The position numbers and the translations under genes are program-made. The notes under the pieces were generated by a model. The model had not been told where the DNA came from. It searched no databases and saw only the letters and a list, made by a program, of their open reading frames with translations. DNA of 64,000 nucleotides from Trichosphaerium sp. ATCC 40318 (taxonomy: Eukaryota; Discosea; Flabellinia; Trichosidae), in assembly GCA_038496445.1 (NCBI GenBank), contig JALMLS010000081.1, positions 1 through 64,000 of the forward strand. Reading direction: 5' to 3'. Each line of letters starts with the position of its first letter. Positions within the stretch are counted from its first letter, which is position 1. Below, piece by piece: positions 47,470-57,656 of this stretch.

Positions 47470-48871
47470 TGTGAGGTGGGTAGCAGAATGTGAATTACGG
47501 AAGCAGACCACCCAAAATCCACAAAATGTGTACCAAAATCCACGTGCGGTGATACAGAAGAACATTGTGACAGATAAAAGTATGACTGCTAAAAACTCAG
47601 CTATGAAGTCATGCTACTATATCTCCTACTTACAAAGTATTAAACACTAGAAAGATTTGAGTGCACACTCACAATACTGTCCAAATAGCGAAAGGACAAC
47701 GAGAAGCATTTCATAAAACTGATGACAAGAAAGAAAACAAATAATGACGGTACAAATTAGTATTTTAACGGCGTTTATAATTCTATTCTATTCTATTTTC
47801 GTGGTCATTCCATTTTGGTCTTGCTTCAAGGAGCTCCATTTCGAGTCTGGCTTAAAGCAGGCAACGGAATTGACTTAAGTCAGTTGGTACATGTACATCC
47901 AGCTGACTATGTTTTGTATGTAAGTTACAATTCGATATGCGGGATAGTTTGTTACTTAAGTTAGTTTCCAGTGTAACAACTTCGGTGAGTAGCAGTTCTA
48001 TTAATATCAGACGATAGAAAAAGCTGTATTTTAATATAATTTATTAATACTGTATTAATAATGTAATTTATTGATTTGTACAAGATCAATCCAATAAATG
48101 GGATGGGTCTCTGGCTACGTTGATCCAAGTAGGTCCCATCCGAGAGGCAGAGTCTCTCCTCCAATATTGAATCTAACAAACAGAACTAAAAAATGAGTCT
48201 TGACAATCAAGGGTGCATTTTGATTTCAGTACAAATGGCTAGTGTAAAACGTACAAATCATTTATACGGTCCATTTATTGCAGTCTTTACAATCAAGAAA
48301 AAAGAAAAAACTTTCCAACGAATACTCAAAGTGTTGGAGTTCCCCAAATGAATTTTGATGCTCCTCTGTCATTTTGTATTGCTTTAAATCCACTTATACA
48401 ATACCTTCCCTCTAGTTCGATATACTTAAGTTTTAGCTCCTTAACAGCATTGCTATAGCTAGGCCTTAGTACAGGTTTGGAGTTTCTTCACTTTGAGGTT
48501 TCATATTCTATTTTCGACTGTTTTGTGTTCAAGAATGTACGAGACTCCTGACCTTGTCTCATTTAACACAAACTTGTACCTTATAAATTTATCGCAATTA
48601 TATGGTAGCCTATGACTCTGTTTGGTCCTTTAATACTCTAGGTTGTGTAGCACATGCCTAAGAAAAGCAGTTCGTCTAAATTAGCTTTTTCTGTTACAAA
48701 AGTAGCAGAAACTCTGTTGTGCCTATAACGTTAGCTGCCAGTTTCCTTCCCTAACCTAAGTAACTAAAGCGTATTAATTTGGTACCTCATGTAATGACCT
48801 AAATGAGCCAATTAGGTACCAGGAAGTCCTTTTAAAGTCAAACATAAGTTTAAAGCTTAAACTCAACAACA
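47470..48871. other. Intergenic, mostly empty
   Basis: About 1.4 kb. A short plus-strand frame at 47743-47880 begins MTVQISILTAFIILFYSIFV, which looks like a signal anchor, and another frame there reads GAPFRVWLKAGNGIDLSQLV, but I cannot join them into a gene. The rest shows no coding signal. Confidence 0.35.
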
Positions 48872-49192
48872 ATGCAACTATTCCAATTGGTGTTGGTTCT
48901 AGCACTCCTTTTCGTTGCCGCAAATGCCTACAGGATTAACTGGGATAGCTTTAAACAGCCTGGTTACGCAGACAAGCAATGTAGGTATTTGCTAAGCACG
49001 CGCTTTGCGAAGTATTTCAACAACATCTGCAGAAGAGTGCGCAATGAGCAAACACCAACCCGTGAAGACTTCAGAGGTCCACTTACCTTTACTGAACGAA
49101 ATATTTTGCCAGGTTTTTTTCACTTGCTTGCGACGGACAACTCCCAATCAGTAGCAAGTGACTTTCCAGCCTACCCTCATTTAGAACTCTAA
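48872..49192 (+). CDS. Small secreted protein
   Basis: A 106-residue single-exon protein with a classic signal peptide (MQLFQLVLVLALLFVAANA). The mature part contains two cysteines (KQCRYLL, NICRRVR), enough for one disulfide, and an acidic C-terminus (DFPAYPHLEL). It follows a leader with CAACAACA just before the ATG. I do not recognise a family. Its size and signal peptide suggest an extracellular effector, peptide or wall component, but nothing in the sequence decides this. Confidence 0.6.
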   Translation: MQLFQLVLVLALLFVAANAYRINWDSFKQPGYADKQCRYLLSTRFAKYFNNICRRVRNEQTPTREDFRGPLTFTERNILPGFFHLLATDNSQSVASDFPAYPHLEL

Positions 49193-49485
49193 AAGGATAC
49201 ATCAATAGGCTATAGCTTGTGTACACGCAACTATCTAGGTGAATGCTAGCAATAAGTCATGCGTTCGTAGATTAAGCCACTTTTTTCACGCTTTTCCTCG
49301 CTCGGTAAATCACAGCGTATTACCTGTCTATCAACTATGTGCTGCCACCATAGCTTCACCATGAATATTATTAGATAATTAAAACCGAGCTAGAGCGAGA
49401 TCACGTGATAAGTTAGAGACAGCATGTTCCAGCGCGAGATAATTAAGGATTTTAAAGGAGCAAACCATCAAAACAACAAACCAAG

Positions 49486-50264
49486 ATGAAGATTGTCTGT
49501 ATTCTATTGCTCGCTTGCTTTTCCTGCTGTAGTTTTAGTATGCGCTCAACTCGTAGATGTGGAGATACCTATGAGGCTATGATAACATATGGGTTTGATG
49601 GGTCCTTTGAAGACTCTCCAGATAAGTTTCTATTACCAATGGATCCAAGGGACAACACGTTCGAGTTTCGGAATGCAGCGATTTCCCACTTCAATGACAA
49701 CTACGGCTTCGATTTTGATGTCGACGAAACAGGCGTTCAAGTAAGAGGTGACTTTACTCTCATTGCCTTCATGACAAATCCTCTATTACGATACTCTGTA
49801 TTCTCGTACGATATGAGAGTAAGAACAAATGTACTACCAAGAATAAGGAGTAGAATCCAAGTCGACAACGCATTCTTTGAAGACTTGGTCTTCTTTGTGA
49901 CGTCACCAACAGGCCAAGATGCTACAACACCTAGTGGAATTGTTGTTCCTGGAGGACATAATCTTGTATTCGGAAAAGTAAGTCAACCACCCTCACTGTA
50001 AGTGGACACTAACTCCTTTTGTTATAGTACATCTTGAACATCAATAATTATCGTGTGACTGATTTCTTGTACCATCAACCTGTCAATACAACTTCAGTTC
50101 CTGATGGTCGTGTCTATTGCATCGTTCATCACCCTGAACTGTCTGAGGGACTCTCACTTGGAAACGGGTTTGTGTCATTTGATGGAAGTACAACAAGTGT
50201 TAGAAGTTTTAATACAATTTCTTTTGGCAATAAAGGTGACACTTGTAAATGTGATAGACTGTAA
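49486..50264 (+). CDS. Secreted protein of unknown family, two exons
   Basis: Exons 49486-49977 and 50028-50264 join in phase 0 (GT-AG intron of 50 bases), giving ~243 residues. Signal peptide MKIVCILLLACFSCCSFS. The mature part is beta-rich with acidic strands (YGFDGSFEDSPDKFLLPMD, NYGFDFDVDETGVQVRGDF) and repeated DNAFFEDLVFFVTSP/GGHNLVFGK-type strands. The end is GDTCKCDRL. It resembles no family I can name; extracellular location is likely. It lies in a run of signal-peptide genes in the same part of the window. Confidence 0.7.
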
Positions 50265-50435
50265 TGTGTTCCTTTAAATAAAGATCAAAACTAAACTAAA
50301 CGAGTTGCTTAAGCGTTATTTAGTCAAAACGTGACACTAACAATTATAAGTATTACAAGACTTGTACACTACTTTTTGGCCAATACTCCTATCACTAGAT
50401 GGAACTGTAAAGCAATCCACATTTGAAAGGTTGAG

Positions 50436-52025
50436 TCATGTACCGTAATGTTCACCAAACAGTGCCACACGTGCATTCTTGACTATCAATCCACGCATAC
50501 GTTTCAATGTTAATATCAAGTCGATACTAACAGAAGTATCTCTAGCATGGAGAGTATGGAAGCCAATTAGTGGTATAATCCCTTCATCAGTAACCTTAGT
50601 TCCTGAAACATCTATTTCATGTACACCAACTAACGCCTTGACACCTTCATCTGTTATTTGTTCACATTTACTTAAATTGATGGTATGTACGCCTGCAAGA
50701 GCCTTGATGCCTTCATCAGTTATTTCATAACATGCAGTCAAAGTTATAGTGTGTACTCCAGATAGAGCTTTAAGTCCATCATCTGTCACATGCGTGTGGC
50801 TTAAATCTATCTCATGTACACCAGCCAGAACCTTAACACCTTCACTAGTTATTCTATTACATCCTCTCAAATTGATGGTATGTACACCAGCAAGAGCCTT
50901 GATGCCTTCATCAGTAATTTCATCACATGCATTCAAAGTTATAGTGTGTACTCCAGACAGAGCTTTAAGTCCATCATCTGTCACATATGTATAGCTTAAA
51001 TCTATCTCATGCACACCAGCCAGAACCTTAACACCTTCATCAGTTATTCCATCACATCCATTCAAGTTGATAGTATGCGCACCAGCAAGAGCTTTGATGC
51101 CTTCATCTGTCATATTTGACTGACCATGACATCCTGACAGATTTATCTCGTGTACACCAGCCAACACCTTTAGGCTGTTATCAGTTAGTCTAAAACAGTG
51201 ACTCAAGTTAATAGTGTGTACGCCAGCAAGCGCTTTAACACCTTTGTCAGTTATGGCATATACAGATCTCAGGTTGATAGTATGTACGCCAGCAAGACAC
51301 ATAATGCCTTTATCAGTTAGTTTCCAACAGCCGCTCAAGTTGATAGTGTGTACTCCAGATAGCGCCTTCAGCCCATCATCTGTCACACATGTTTTGCGTA
51401 GATTTATTGTGTGAATACCAGCAAGTGTTTTAATACTCTCATTTGATACTCTAGCTTTGCTAAGATCTATTGAATGCAATCCACAGCACTGACTTGAAGC
51501 TTCAAATTCTCGAATACTTGATGTTTTAACTCGCTGGAGAATAGAAACGATATTGTCATCTTCTCCATTGTCACGTGAGGATCGAGACTTCTCCAGAAGA
51601 AAAGAAAACCAATCTATAAGTTTGTTACACACCATGAACACGCCATTGCTATGTTGAAATATTCTCGCAAGGTTGTCCATCAGAACCTCAGGACTATCCC
51701 AGTTTGTTGTCTCAACAACAATCATTGTATTCTTTTTTGTTTTATGAAATAGTTTGTTGAATAAGATAGCATGAGATTCTCTTGTTATTATCACTTTACT
51801 GTACCCAACAATATCGCAAATGATAGAATGAAGGCATTGACAGCTTTGTGCTGCTGAGAAACGTGCCGTAGTTGTATAAGCTAGAATATGTGCTAAAACT
51901 TCAACAGGTAAGTCCAACAACTGCGTTGCTCTTAATAGCGACGTTAGTAATACACTTGTGAAATATATAACATACGGACAGCTGTAACATTGTTTGGATA
52001 ACGTATTTTGATTGTTAAGCTCCAT
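50436..52025 (-). CDS. F-box protein with 15 leucine-rich repeats
   Basis: Paralog of 25629-27043. Start 52025: MELNNQNTLSKQCYSC; a 45-base intron (GTATGT...TTAAG) at the same position and phase as the paralog lies before QLLDLPVEVLAHILAYTT. It is in frame, so retention would add 15 residues. The F-box continues FSAAQSCQCLHSIICDIVGY. After a ~100-residue linker follow 15 LRRs with consensus GVHTINLxxCxxITDEGIKALA, then a short tail ending ALFGEHYGT. Three successive repeats are duplicated as a block (two consecutive sets of the EIDLS/ITL/INL triplet). Expected role: SCF substrate receptor. The last repeat is degenerate, a natural cap. Confidence 0.9.
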   Translation of the reverse strand: MELNNQNTLSKQCYSCPYVIYFTSVLLTSLLRATQLLDLPVEVLAHILAYTTTARFSAAQSCQCLHSIICDIVGYSKVIITRESHAILFNKLFHKTKKNTMIVVETTNWDSPEVLMDNLARIFQHSNGVFMVCNKLIDWFSFLLEKSRSSRDNGEDDNIVSILQRVKTSSIREFEASSQCCGLHSIDLSKARVSNESIKTLAGIHTINLRKTCVTDDGLKALSGVHTINLSGCWKLTDKGIMCLAGVHTINLRSVYAITDKGVKALAGVHTINLSHCFRLTDNSLKVLAGVHEINLSGCHGQSNMTDEGIKALAGAHTINLNGCDGITDEGVKVLAGVHEIDLSYTYVTDDGLKALSGVHTITLNACDEITDEGIKALAGVHTINLRGCNRITSEGVKVLAGVHEIDLSHTHVTDDGLKALSGVHTITLTACYEITDEGIKALAGVHTINLSKCEQITDEGVKALVGVHEIDVSGTKVTDEGIIPLIGFHTLHARDTSVSIDLILTLKRMRGLIVKNARVALFGEHYGT

Positions 52026-52884
52026 TGGCGTGTTTGTTAGTTGTCGTAACGTAAACGTCTCAAGATAGACTGGTCACGTGTGGTAAATTATTTACTGGCA
52101 TTGACTTTTACAGGTTCTAGGGCGCTAATTCCACGAAGTAACAAATGCTACCCTGTTCGTTATAGATAGGATTCTGTCGATAAATCCAAGGAACACCACA
52201 GCTTTCACACAACCTCATTTTTAATACTTGGCTGCCTGAGGTACACTGTGGCGCGGTAAAGCGAGTGACCGGTTATTCTCACTCTTTTCTTCTCGCTGTA
52301 TTTCTGTTTCTCTAATAGCCAGAAGGTGAAACTGTACTGCCACTTTTTACGGCGAGTGGGTAACTTTATGTTAACTCAGCTGGTATCAAACATACGTTAT
52401 TTATTGTATTGCAGCTGCTAAAGCTAGAGTTGTCATTACCCTGAACATGACTGCACAACGTAGCAACTCTCCACCTAACTTGACCGTTTTTTTTAGTCAT
52501 CAACTCCTTCCGTTCAAGTTAGTCAAAATTAACAATCTACCATATTTCGCCAAGTTTTTTTTTCGTCTAAAAGCGCTTTATTGGTATTTATAGTTTAAGC
52601 CAATATTGACTTGACGTTTGTTCCTACTTGTGAACAGCCTTGTTCTTTCTCGCCGTTAATGCATCTGTTCCGCTTCTGTTTACTCTTGATAAGCGTCTTA
52701 TACCTCTGCAATGCCGCTCTACCACCTAAAAGCCGGTATACAAGAAATGCCCCTGGGTAAGTCCTAAAAACAGCGTTATTGTTTAACACGTGTTATCGGG
52801 CGTAAAATACTCTAAGTTTGTGTCCAAAACATCAAAAAAAGCCAATTTTCGTTCAATGACGTTTTTTTTTGCTAACTTTTTTCA
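52026..52884. other. Intergenic; missing 5' exon of the channel may lie here
   Basis: About 860 bases between the divergent F-box/LRR gene and the channel gene. No signal peptide exon could be found. CACGTG near 52075 and 52788. Confidence 0.4.
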
Positions 52885-54859
52885 AAACAAGCCCATTGCC
52901 TATTAAAGTAGATGTTGCTTTCGAAATAAGAGATATTCGCGTTATACAAGATGTAAGAGCAGAGTTTCTTGCTAATGTATTGGTACACTACATGTGGGAT
53001 GATCCATCAGTCGTACGTACTAGTTACAGCCGTCAGGAGTTTCGAACGAAGGATTTTTTTGAACAAACAAAATTGATAAAAACAAAACAACAAAATTGAT
53101 GTGTTTTGAAGAGTGGTTGTTGTTGAGCTCCATGTGGGTTTTTGTTTTGGTTCTTATTTGGTTTTTTATGTAGAATACACTTAGAGACTCTAATACTATA
53201 CTAACACGTATCACTCAACTACCTTGGAACCCACCTATTCGCGTTACGAATCACATTAAAAACGACATATTCGAGGAGGAGATTCACCTTGAACCTATTG
53301 AGAATAACTCAACCCGTGTTCATTGGAAAGTACAGTATTATCAGGTATGAACGTAATAAGAACGCCAACAGTAGTTTTACCTTTTTTCACAAATTTTGTG
53401 GGTCACGTGAGCAACTTTTTGTCTTGGAGATATGAAGTTGTTTACCAAGAAGAAAAACAGATTTCTACTTCTTTTTGTTTTGGTATTTCTGATCCGCTAG
53501 AAAAACATACTTGCGCTAGGGCTTTTTATTTTGATAAATAATAGTGTATCTCACGTAATAACCTGACCATTGACTTTAGTCTATCTTCTCTTTCGACTTT
53601 GACAGCGAAGAGTTTCCCTTCGATTCTCAACAGATTTTTTGGAACATTGCTGATTTCGGGGTTCTCCTCTCTGAGACTGGTGGTATACCTGTGACAACTC
53701 TTGAATTATATTCTGATGAAGATAAAGGGAGTAAGTAATAATACCAACGATTTCTAAATGAATTCTTAACCGTGTATCTAGACCTACTTCGTAACAACGA
53801 AAAGTTTCAAATACAAGGATTCTCAATAGACAATCCTCGTTTGACGATTAACAATGCAGTACAAGATGGTAAGATTGTATTTTCAGAAATGCGTATTACA
53901 TTAGACGCAAAGCGTAGATGGGGTCCATTTTTAGTTCGTCAGGTAAGCCATTGTGAACACTGTTTTTGAAATGTGAACTGATTTGGTTTTTTTTTTTTTT
54001 CAGATTCTGCCAGGCGTTATCATGACTTGGGTCTCTTGGACTGGTGTATTCTTTAAACCAAGCCAATTGTTACCACGTGTATTACCTACACTCTTTGGTT
54101 TACTCTCACAGATTAATCTATTGAGCAGTGCAAATCGGTTTCTTCCACCTGCTAATTCGTAAGTTTGTTCTCGGCGTAGATCTGTTTTGTCTCATTTTTT
54201 TAACTCTCTAGAATCACGTGGTTTGAAAGTTTCGCTTTGGTTAATGTATTTTTATCTTTCTTGCCTTTAATAGAACTTACGATTGTGGCTAAACTTGCAG
54301 ATGAGTGAGTGGTTATCCCTTCAAAAAAAAATCGAAAAAATACATTCTTAGGTTTTTTTTTTCTAATTTTCTGTTTAGTATGGCCATTAAAGTCGACCAA
54401 ATGTGCAGAGTTCTGTTCCCTTCATTAATGATAATAAGCTACTCTTGTATTCTCATCCTACATTTAGCTTCAGTAGTTGGTACGTGAAGTTTTCTCAAGC
54501 ACAAAAAAAATGTTTCTTCTTCCACCCAAAAACAAAAGTGGCGCACTTGACTTACTGCTGTCACTACTTCTCGGATGTTTTGTTTGTGGATAGCTCGTTA
54601 ACACTTTGTTTAGCTGCTGTTATTCTGTTCATTGTACTGTTGATTGGTATTTTGGGCGGCTCTGCTTTCTGGACGTATAAGATGCTGAGGTATCCTGAAG
54701 CTGGGGCTGACAGTAATGGTAAGGAACTCCATTCCCTCTAGTATTTTTTTCTTCTGCACTGTAAATACATAAACACAACTTGAAAATCTCAAATAAACAC
54801 CACATCCACCCATTGCCACAGCTTGGAGTACTTTTTTGTTCCATTCGAAGAACATTTAA
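52885..54859 (+). CDS. Pentameric ligand-gated ion channel subunit
   Basis: Plasma-membrane channel of the Cys-loop/Pro-loop superfamily; the first exon is not found. Visible exons: ligand-domain strands VDVAFEIRDIRVIQDVRAEF and HYMWDDPSV (loop A-like W.D); PWNPPIRVTNHIKNDIFEEE; the loop FDSEEFPFDSQQIFW. The loop has the family's FPFD signature but no flanking cysteines. Then M1 (ILPGVIMTWVSWTGVFF), M2 (RVLPTLFGLLSQINLLSS) ending RFLP, M3 (ESFALVNVFLSFLPLIELTI), and M4 preceded by the typical basic/FP motif (VDQMCRVLFPSLMIISYS). An extra hydrophobic exon follows (LCLAAVILFIVLLIGILGG). The inferred last exon ends SKNI at 54859. The ligand is unknown. The exon between the second strand block and FPFD is tentative. 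Confidence 0.75.
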
Positions 54860-55347
54860 AACAGACAAAATCTGAGATATTTAGATTAGTTAGTAGAATA
54901 GTTGTTGCCTTTGAACGTGTAGGTTCTCACTGGTACCACGGTCTGTAAAAAAGTGTATATTTGAAGTCTATTGTCTGTCCTTTGTGAACATGCTTCTTGT
55001 CAGAAGTCTCTGCAATTTTATTTGTTTTGGTACTTTCCTTTCTACGTGACTGCACCAAAATATACCACGTCATTGGCCTTTGTACGTGCATGTTACGTAG
55101 TATCTCAATAAGAAGCGAAAACATGTGACATCTGAGCTTGATGTATCGATACGTGTGTATCAACGCGAGCGAGCTGTATAGTTGTTACTTGGCCTTAACA
55201 GTTTGGTCTTGAGTTTTTAGCCTAAAAACCAAAAAGGTTTTTGTCGGCTTGTGTGTACTAGCACGTGTTTCCGAAAATTGTTTTTATTTTTTTACTGGTA
55301 TGCAGATAGGCACGTGCGATTATTTTGTAGTTTTCTAATTTAAGTTT
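54860..55347. other. Convergent intergenic region
   Basis: About 490 bases between the channel gene and the vWF-D-like gene, which converge here. A short hairpin (TAGCCTAAAAACCAAAAAGGTTTTT) near 55219 could help termination. No gene. Confidence 0.4.
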
Positions 55348-57442
55348 TTACTCTGCATCAGCAGAAATGTTATTGACAATGGCTAAAGCTGAAGGAATCT
55401 TGTATGGTTTGAATGAGAACTTGTTGAACTTAAAGTCGGTTCCAAATATGTCTTCTGAATCTAGTTGATAATCTTCTCCAATACCATCTATCATGCCTGT
55501 TCCTTGTTCATCTTTAGAAACTGAATAACGCTTATTTTCGTGAAGTGTCTGTCCGAGAATGCCGTGAATGTCGTCATCTTTAATTGAGGAGATAATTTTT
55601 GTTCTGAGGTTTAGGTGACAGCTTGAGTGCTTAGATGATGAGAATCGCACGGATATACGGATGAAAGGTGTTATAAGTGTGAATCTAGAGTGTGAAGTTA
55701 GTATTGGTTGGAAGAAGAGTAGCAACAAGAAGAAAATGGTTTTTTTTGAAGAAAAAAAGGAATACCTTTTGTTCTTTGATAATTTGTATGTCACGTGATC
55801 TTCAGTAAAATGGGATGCTGGGTTAAAATCAGCATTATCAATAGACACTATTTTTCTACTATTCTCTCTATCACATGAAATACGAACAGTCCTTTTTTGA
55901 AGCCTTCAAAAATGTTATTATTTTACAGCAAAAAAAACGGAAACAAACCTCAAGCCAATGGCGCCAATATATGTCTTGAATTTTCTTGGAGCAGATAAGT
56001 CAGCCAATAGAAATAAGGAATTTACTTGAAGTTGTGGGGTTGAAATTAAGTTAAAATAAGTATTAGGCGATCCATGAAAATCAAATCTTTGTCCTAAAAA
56101 TCCAACCTAAAAAAAAGTTAATTGAAAAAAAATTCCATTGTTTCCAGATTTGCTGTCCACGAATTTCTGTTTTGTACAAACCGTTTTGATTTTCTCCAAA
56201 ATTTAGGATAACAACAATTTATGTCCCGAAAAAAAAAATTGGTAATAACCTTCGGGCTACACCCAACAAGAAAATAGAAAGTTATTTTTCGAAAACAAAA
56301 AAAACGTGCAAAATGAGGATCTCCAAATATTTGAACGTTTGGCGTAGGTGATACATTCGGTGCATCAGTTGGTGCTTCAGTTGGAGATATCGTAGGTGGG
56401 ACTTGCTGTTGCCCTTGAAATTGGCCACTTGCTAGCGATGCAAGAGCTGGTATATCTTGAGCAAGTTCAACAAAACTAGGAACACTTGGATCAAAAGAAA
56501 ACAAACGTCTGTTGAAACACAAATAAAGTAAAATGCCATCATCCAACCTAGCCATCGCTAACAACAAAAAATTAAATGAGTTCGTTCAATACAACCACGT
56601 ACCAAGACCTAAGCAAGGCGCAGCAACAAGAAAGGATTCAGTACAAGAACCAGTCCGAAAACCAAGTATTCTATGGATACCATCATTTCTGACAATGTAC
56701 AGGTCGTCTCCAAGAAGCTCGACTTTACAGAGTTATAAGCTACGATGTGTGCGAAGAAATTCATGCGATCGTACTTGCAGAAGCACCTGAAGGAGAAGAA
56801 GTGCATAGCTCGGTTTCAGTACAAGCAAAAGGATCAACACGTATGATTGAACTATCAGTCATTGCGAAAAGATCATCAGAATGCATTAAATCAGAGCTGA
56901 ATCCAATGTATATCGAACTTGGAGTGCATGTTGCTAACTTCATATACGTTTAGATAAACTTAAAAATCATGTGACATTTATATGCCGACTTACAACTGAG
57001 CAATTCGTTGAAGACACAGCGAGGCTCGTGTTTATATCGAAACCAGCGAAAATAATAGTTCCTGATCTGAGGACAGCCAGTGCATTTGCTATCATTGGTG
57101 ATCCATCGGGAAGCGTGCACGCTGAAAAAATCTCCTGTCAGATGGAAGTACCCACATCAAAAAATAAAAAAAATATTCCAAATAGAAAACACGTGATCTC
57201 AGCTCACTGTTAAGACCAGTACAAAAGTTTCGAAAAAAAATTTTGATGGCGAAATCAAAACAAAAAAAAAAAAACACGATCGCTTGTCACGTGTGTTTAC
57301 CTAGTGTCACGTTTGAAATATCATCTAAAGGACGAATTTGGAATCCTCTATTAGTTGCTGTAACAATACTGTCTATTTCTTGTCCAATAACTATATTAGC
57401 AAGCGCAAACGCCACCAGTAGTTGCAAAAGAAGCGAATACAT
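55348..57442 (-). CDS. Secreted propeller plus GDPHF (vWF-D-like) protein
   Basis: The start at 57442 gives a signal peptide MYSLLLQLLVAFALANIVIG. An N-terminal propeller-like region follows (TATNRGFQIRPL; ACTLPDGSPMIANALAVL; DLFAMTDSSIIRVDPFACTE; VELLGDDLYIVRNDGIHRI; MARLDDGILLYLCFNRRLF). Then come a linker PPTISPTEAPTDAPNVSPTP and a C-terminal domain: IFGDPHF, VGFLGQRFDFHGSPNTYFNL, SIDNADFNPASHF and DDIHGILGQTL. That order (GDPHF, G.RFDFHG, HGILGQT) is typical of vWF-D-like/root-cap-like extracellular domains in protists and plants. About eight exons; the acceptor at TTTTTTCAG before ACTLPDG was chosen because it restores frame. Extracellular adhesion or matrix role is likely by family. Confidence 0.75.
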
Positions 57443-57656
57443 TAGTTTTGAAGCGCTTCAGTGCTATATTGAAACCCTTTTTTTTTTTTGATGTTTGACC
57501 AGTCTAAGTGTTTCTACGCCTTGTACAGCGCTTGTGACATCTATCATGTATTCAAATAGCTGAATAGAGGGTATTATTCAGCCAATACAATTAATTGGAA
57601 CGATATTCAACCAATTTTCTGAACGCGATTTGAAAGTCATATTCATAAAAGCGACA
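57443..57656. promoter_or_regulatory. Divergent promoter region
   Basis: About 210 bases between divergently transcribed genes (vWF-D-like on minus, N/G/R-rich on plus). It includes a T-run and no CACGTG; the last CACGTG of the window is near 57287, inside the first intron of the minus-strand gene. Confidence 0.4.

Noticed and set aside
50479-51414. Open frames on the plus strand (e.g. 50479-50730, 50749-50994, 51214-51414)
   Set aside because: They are antisense shadows of the LRR array of the minus-strand F-box gene and carry no own signals.
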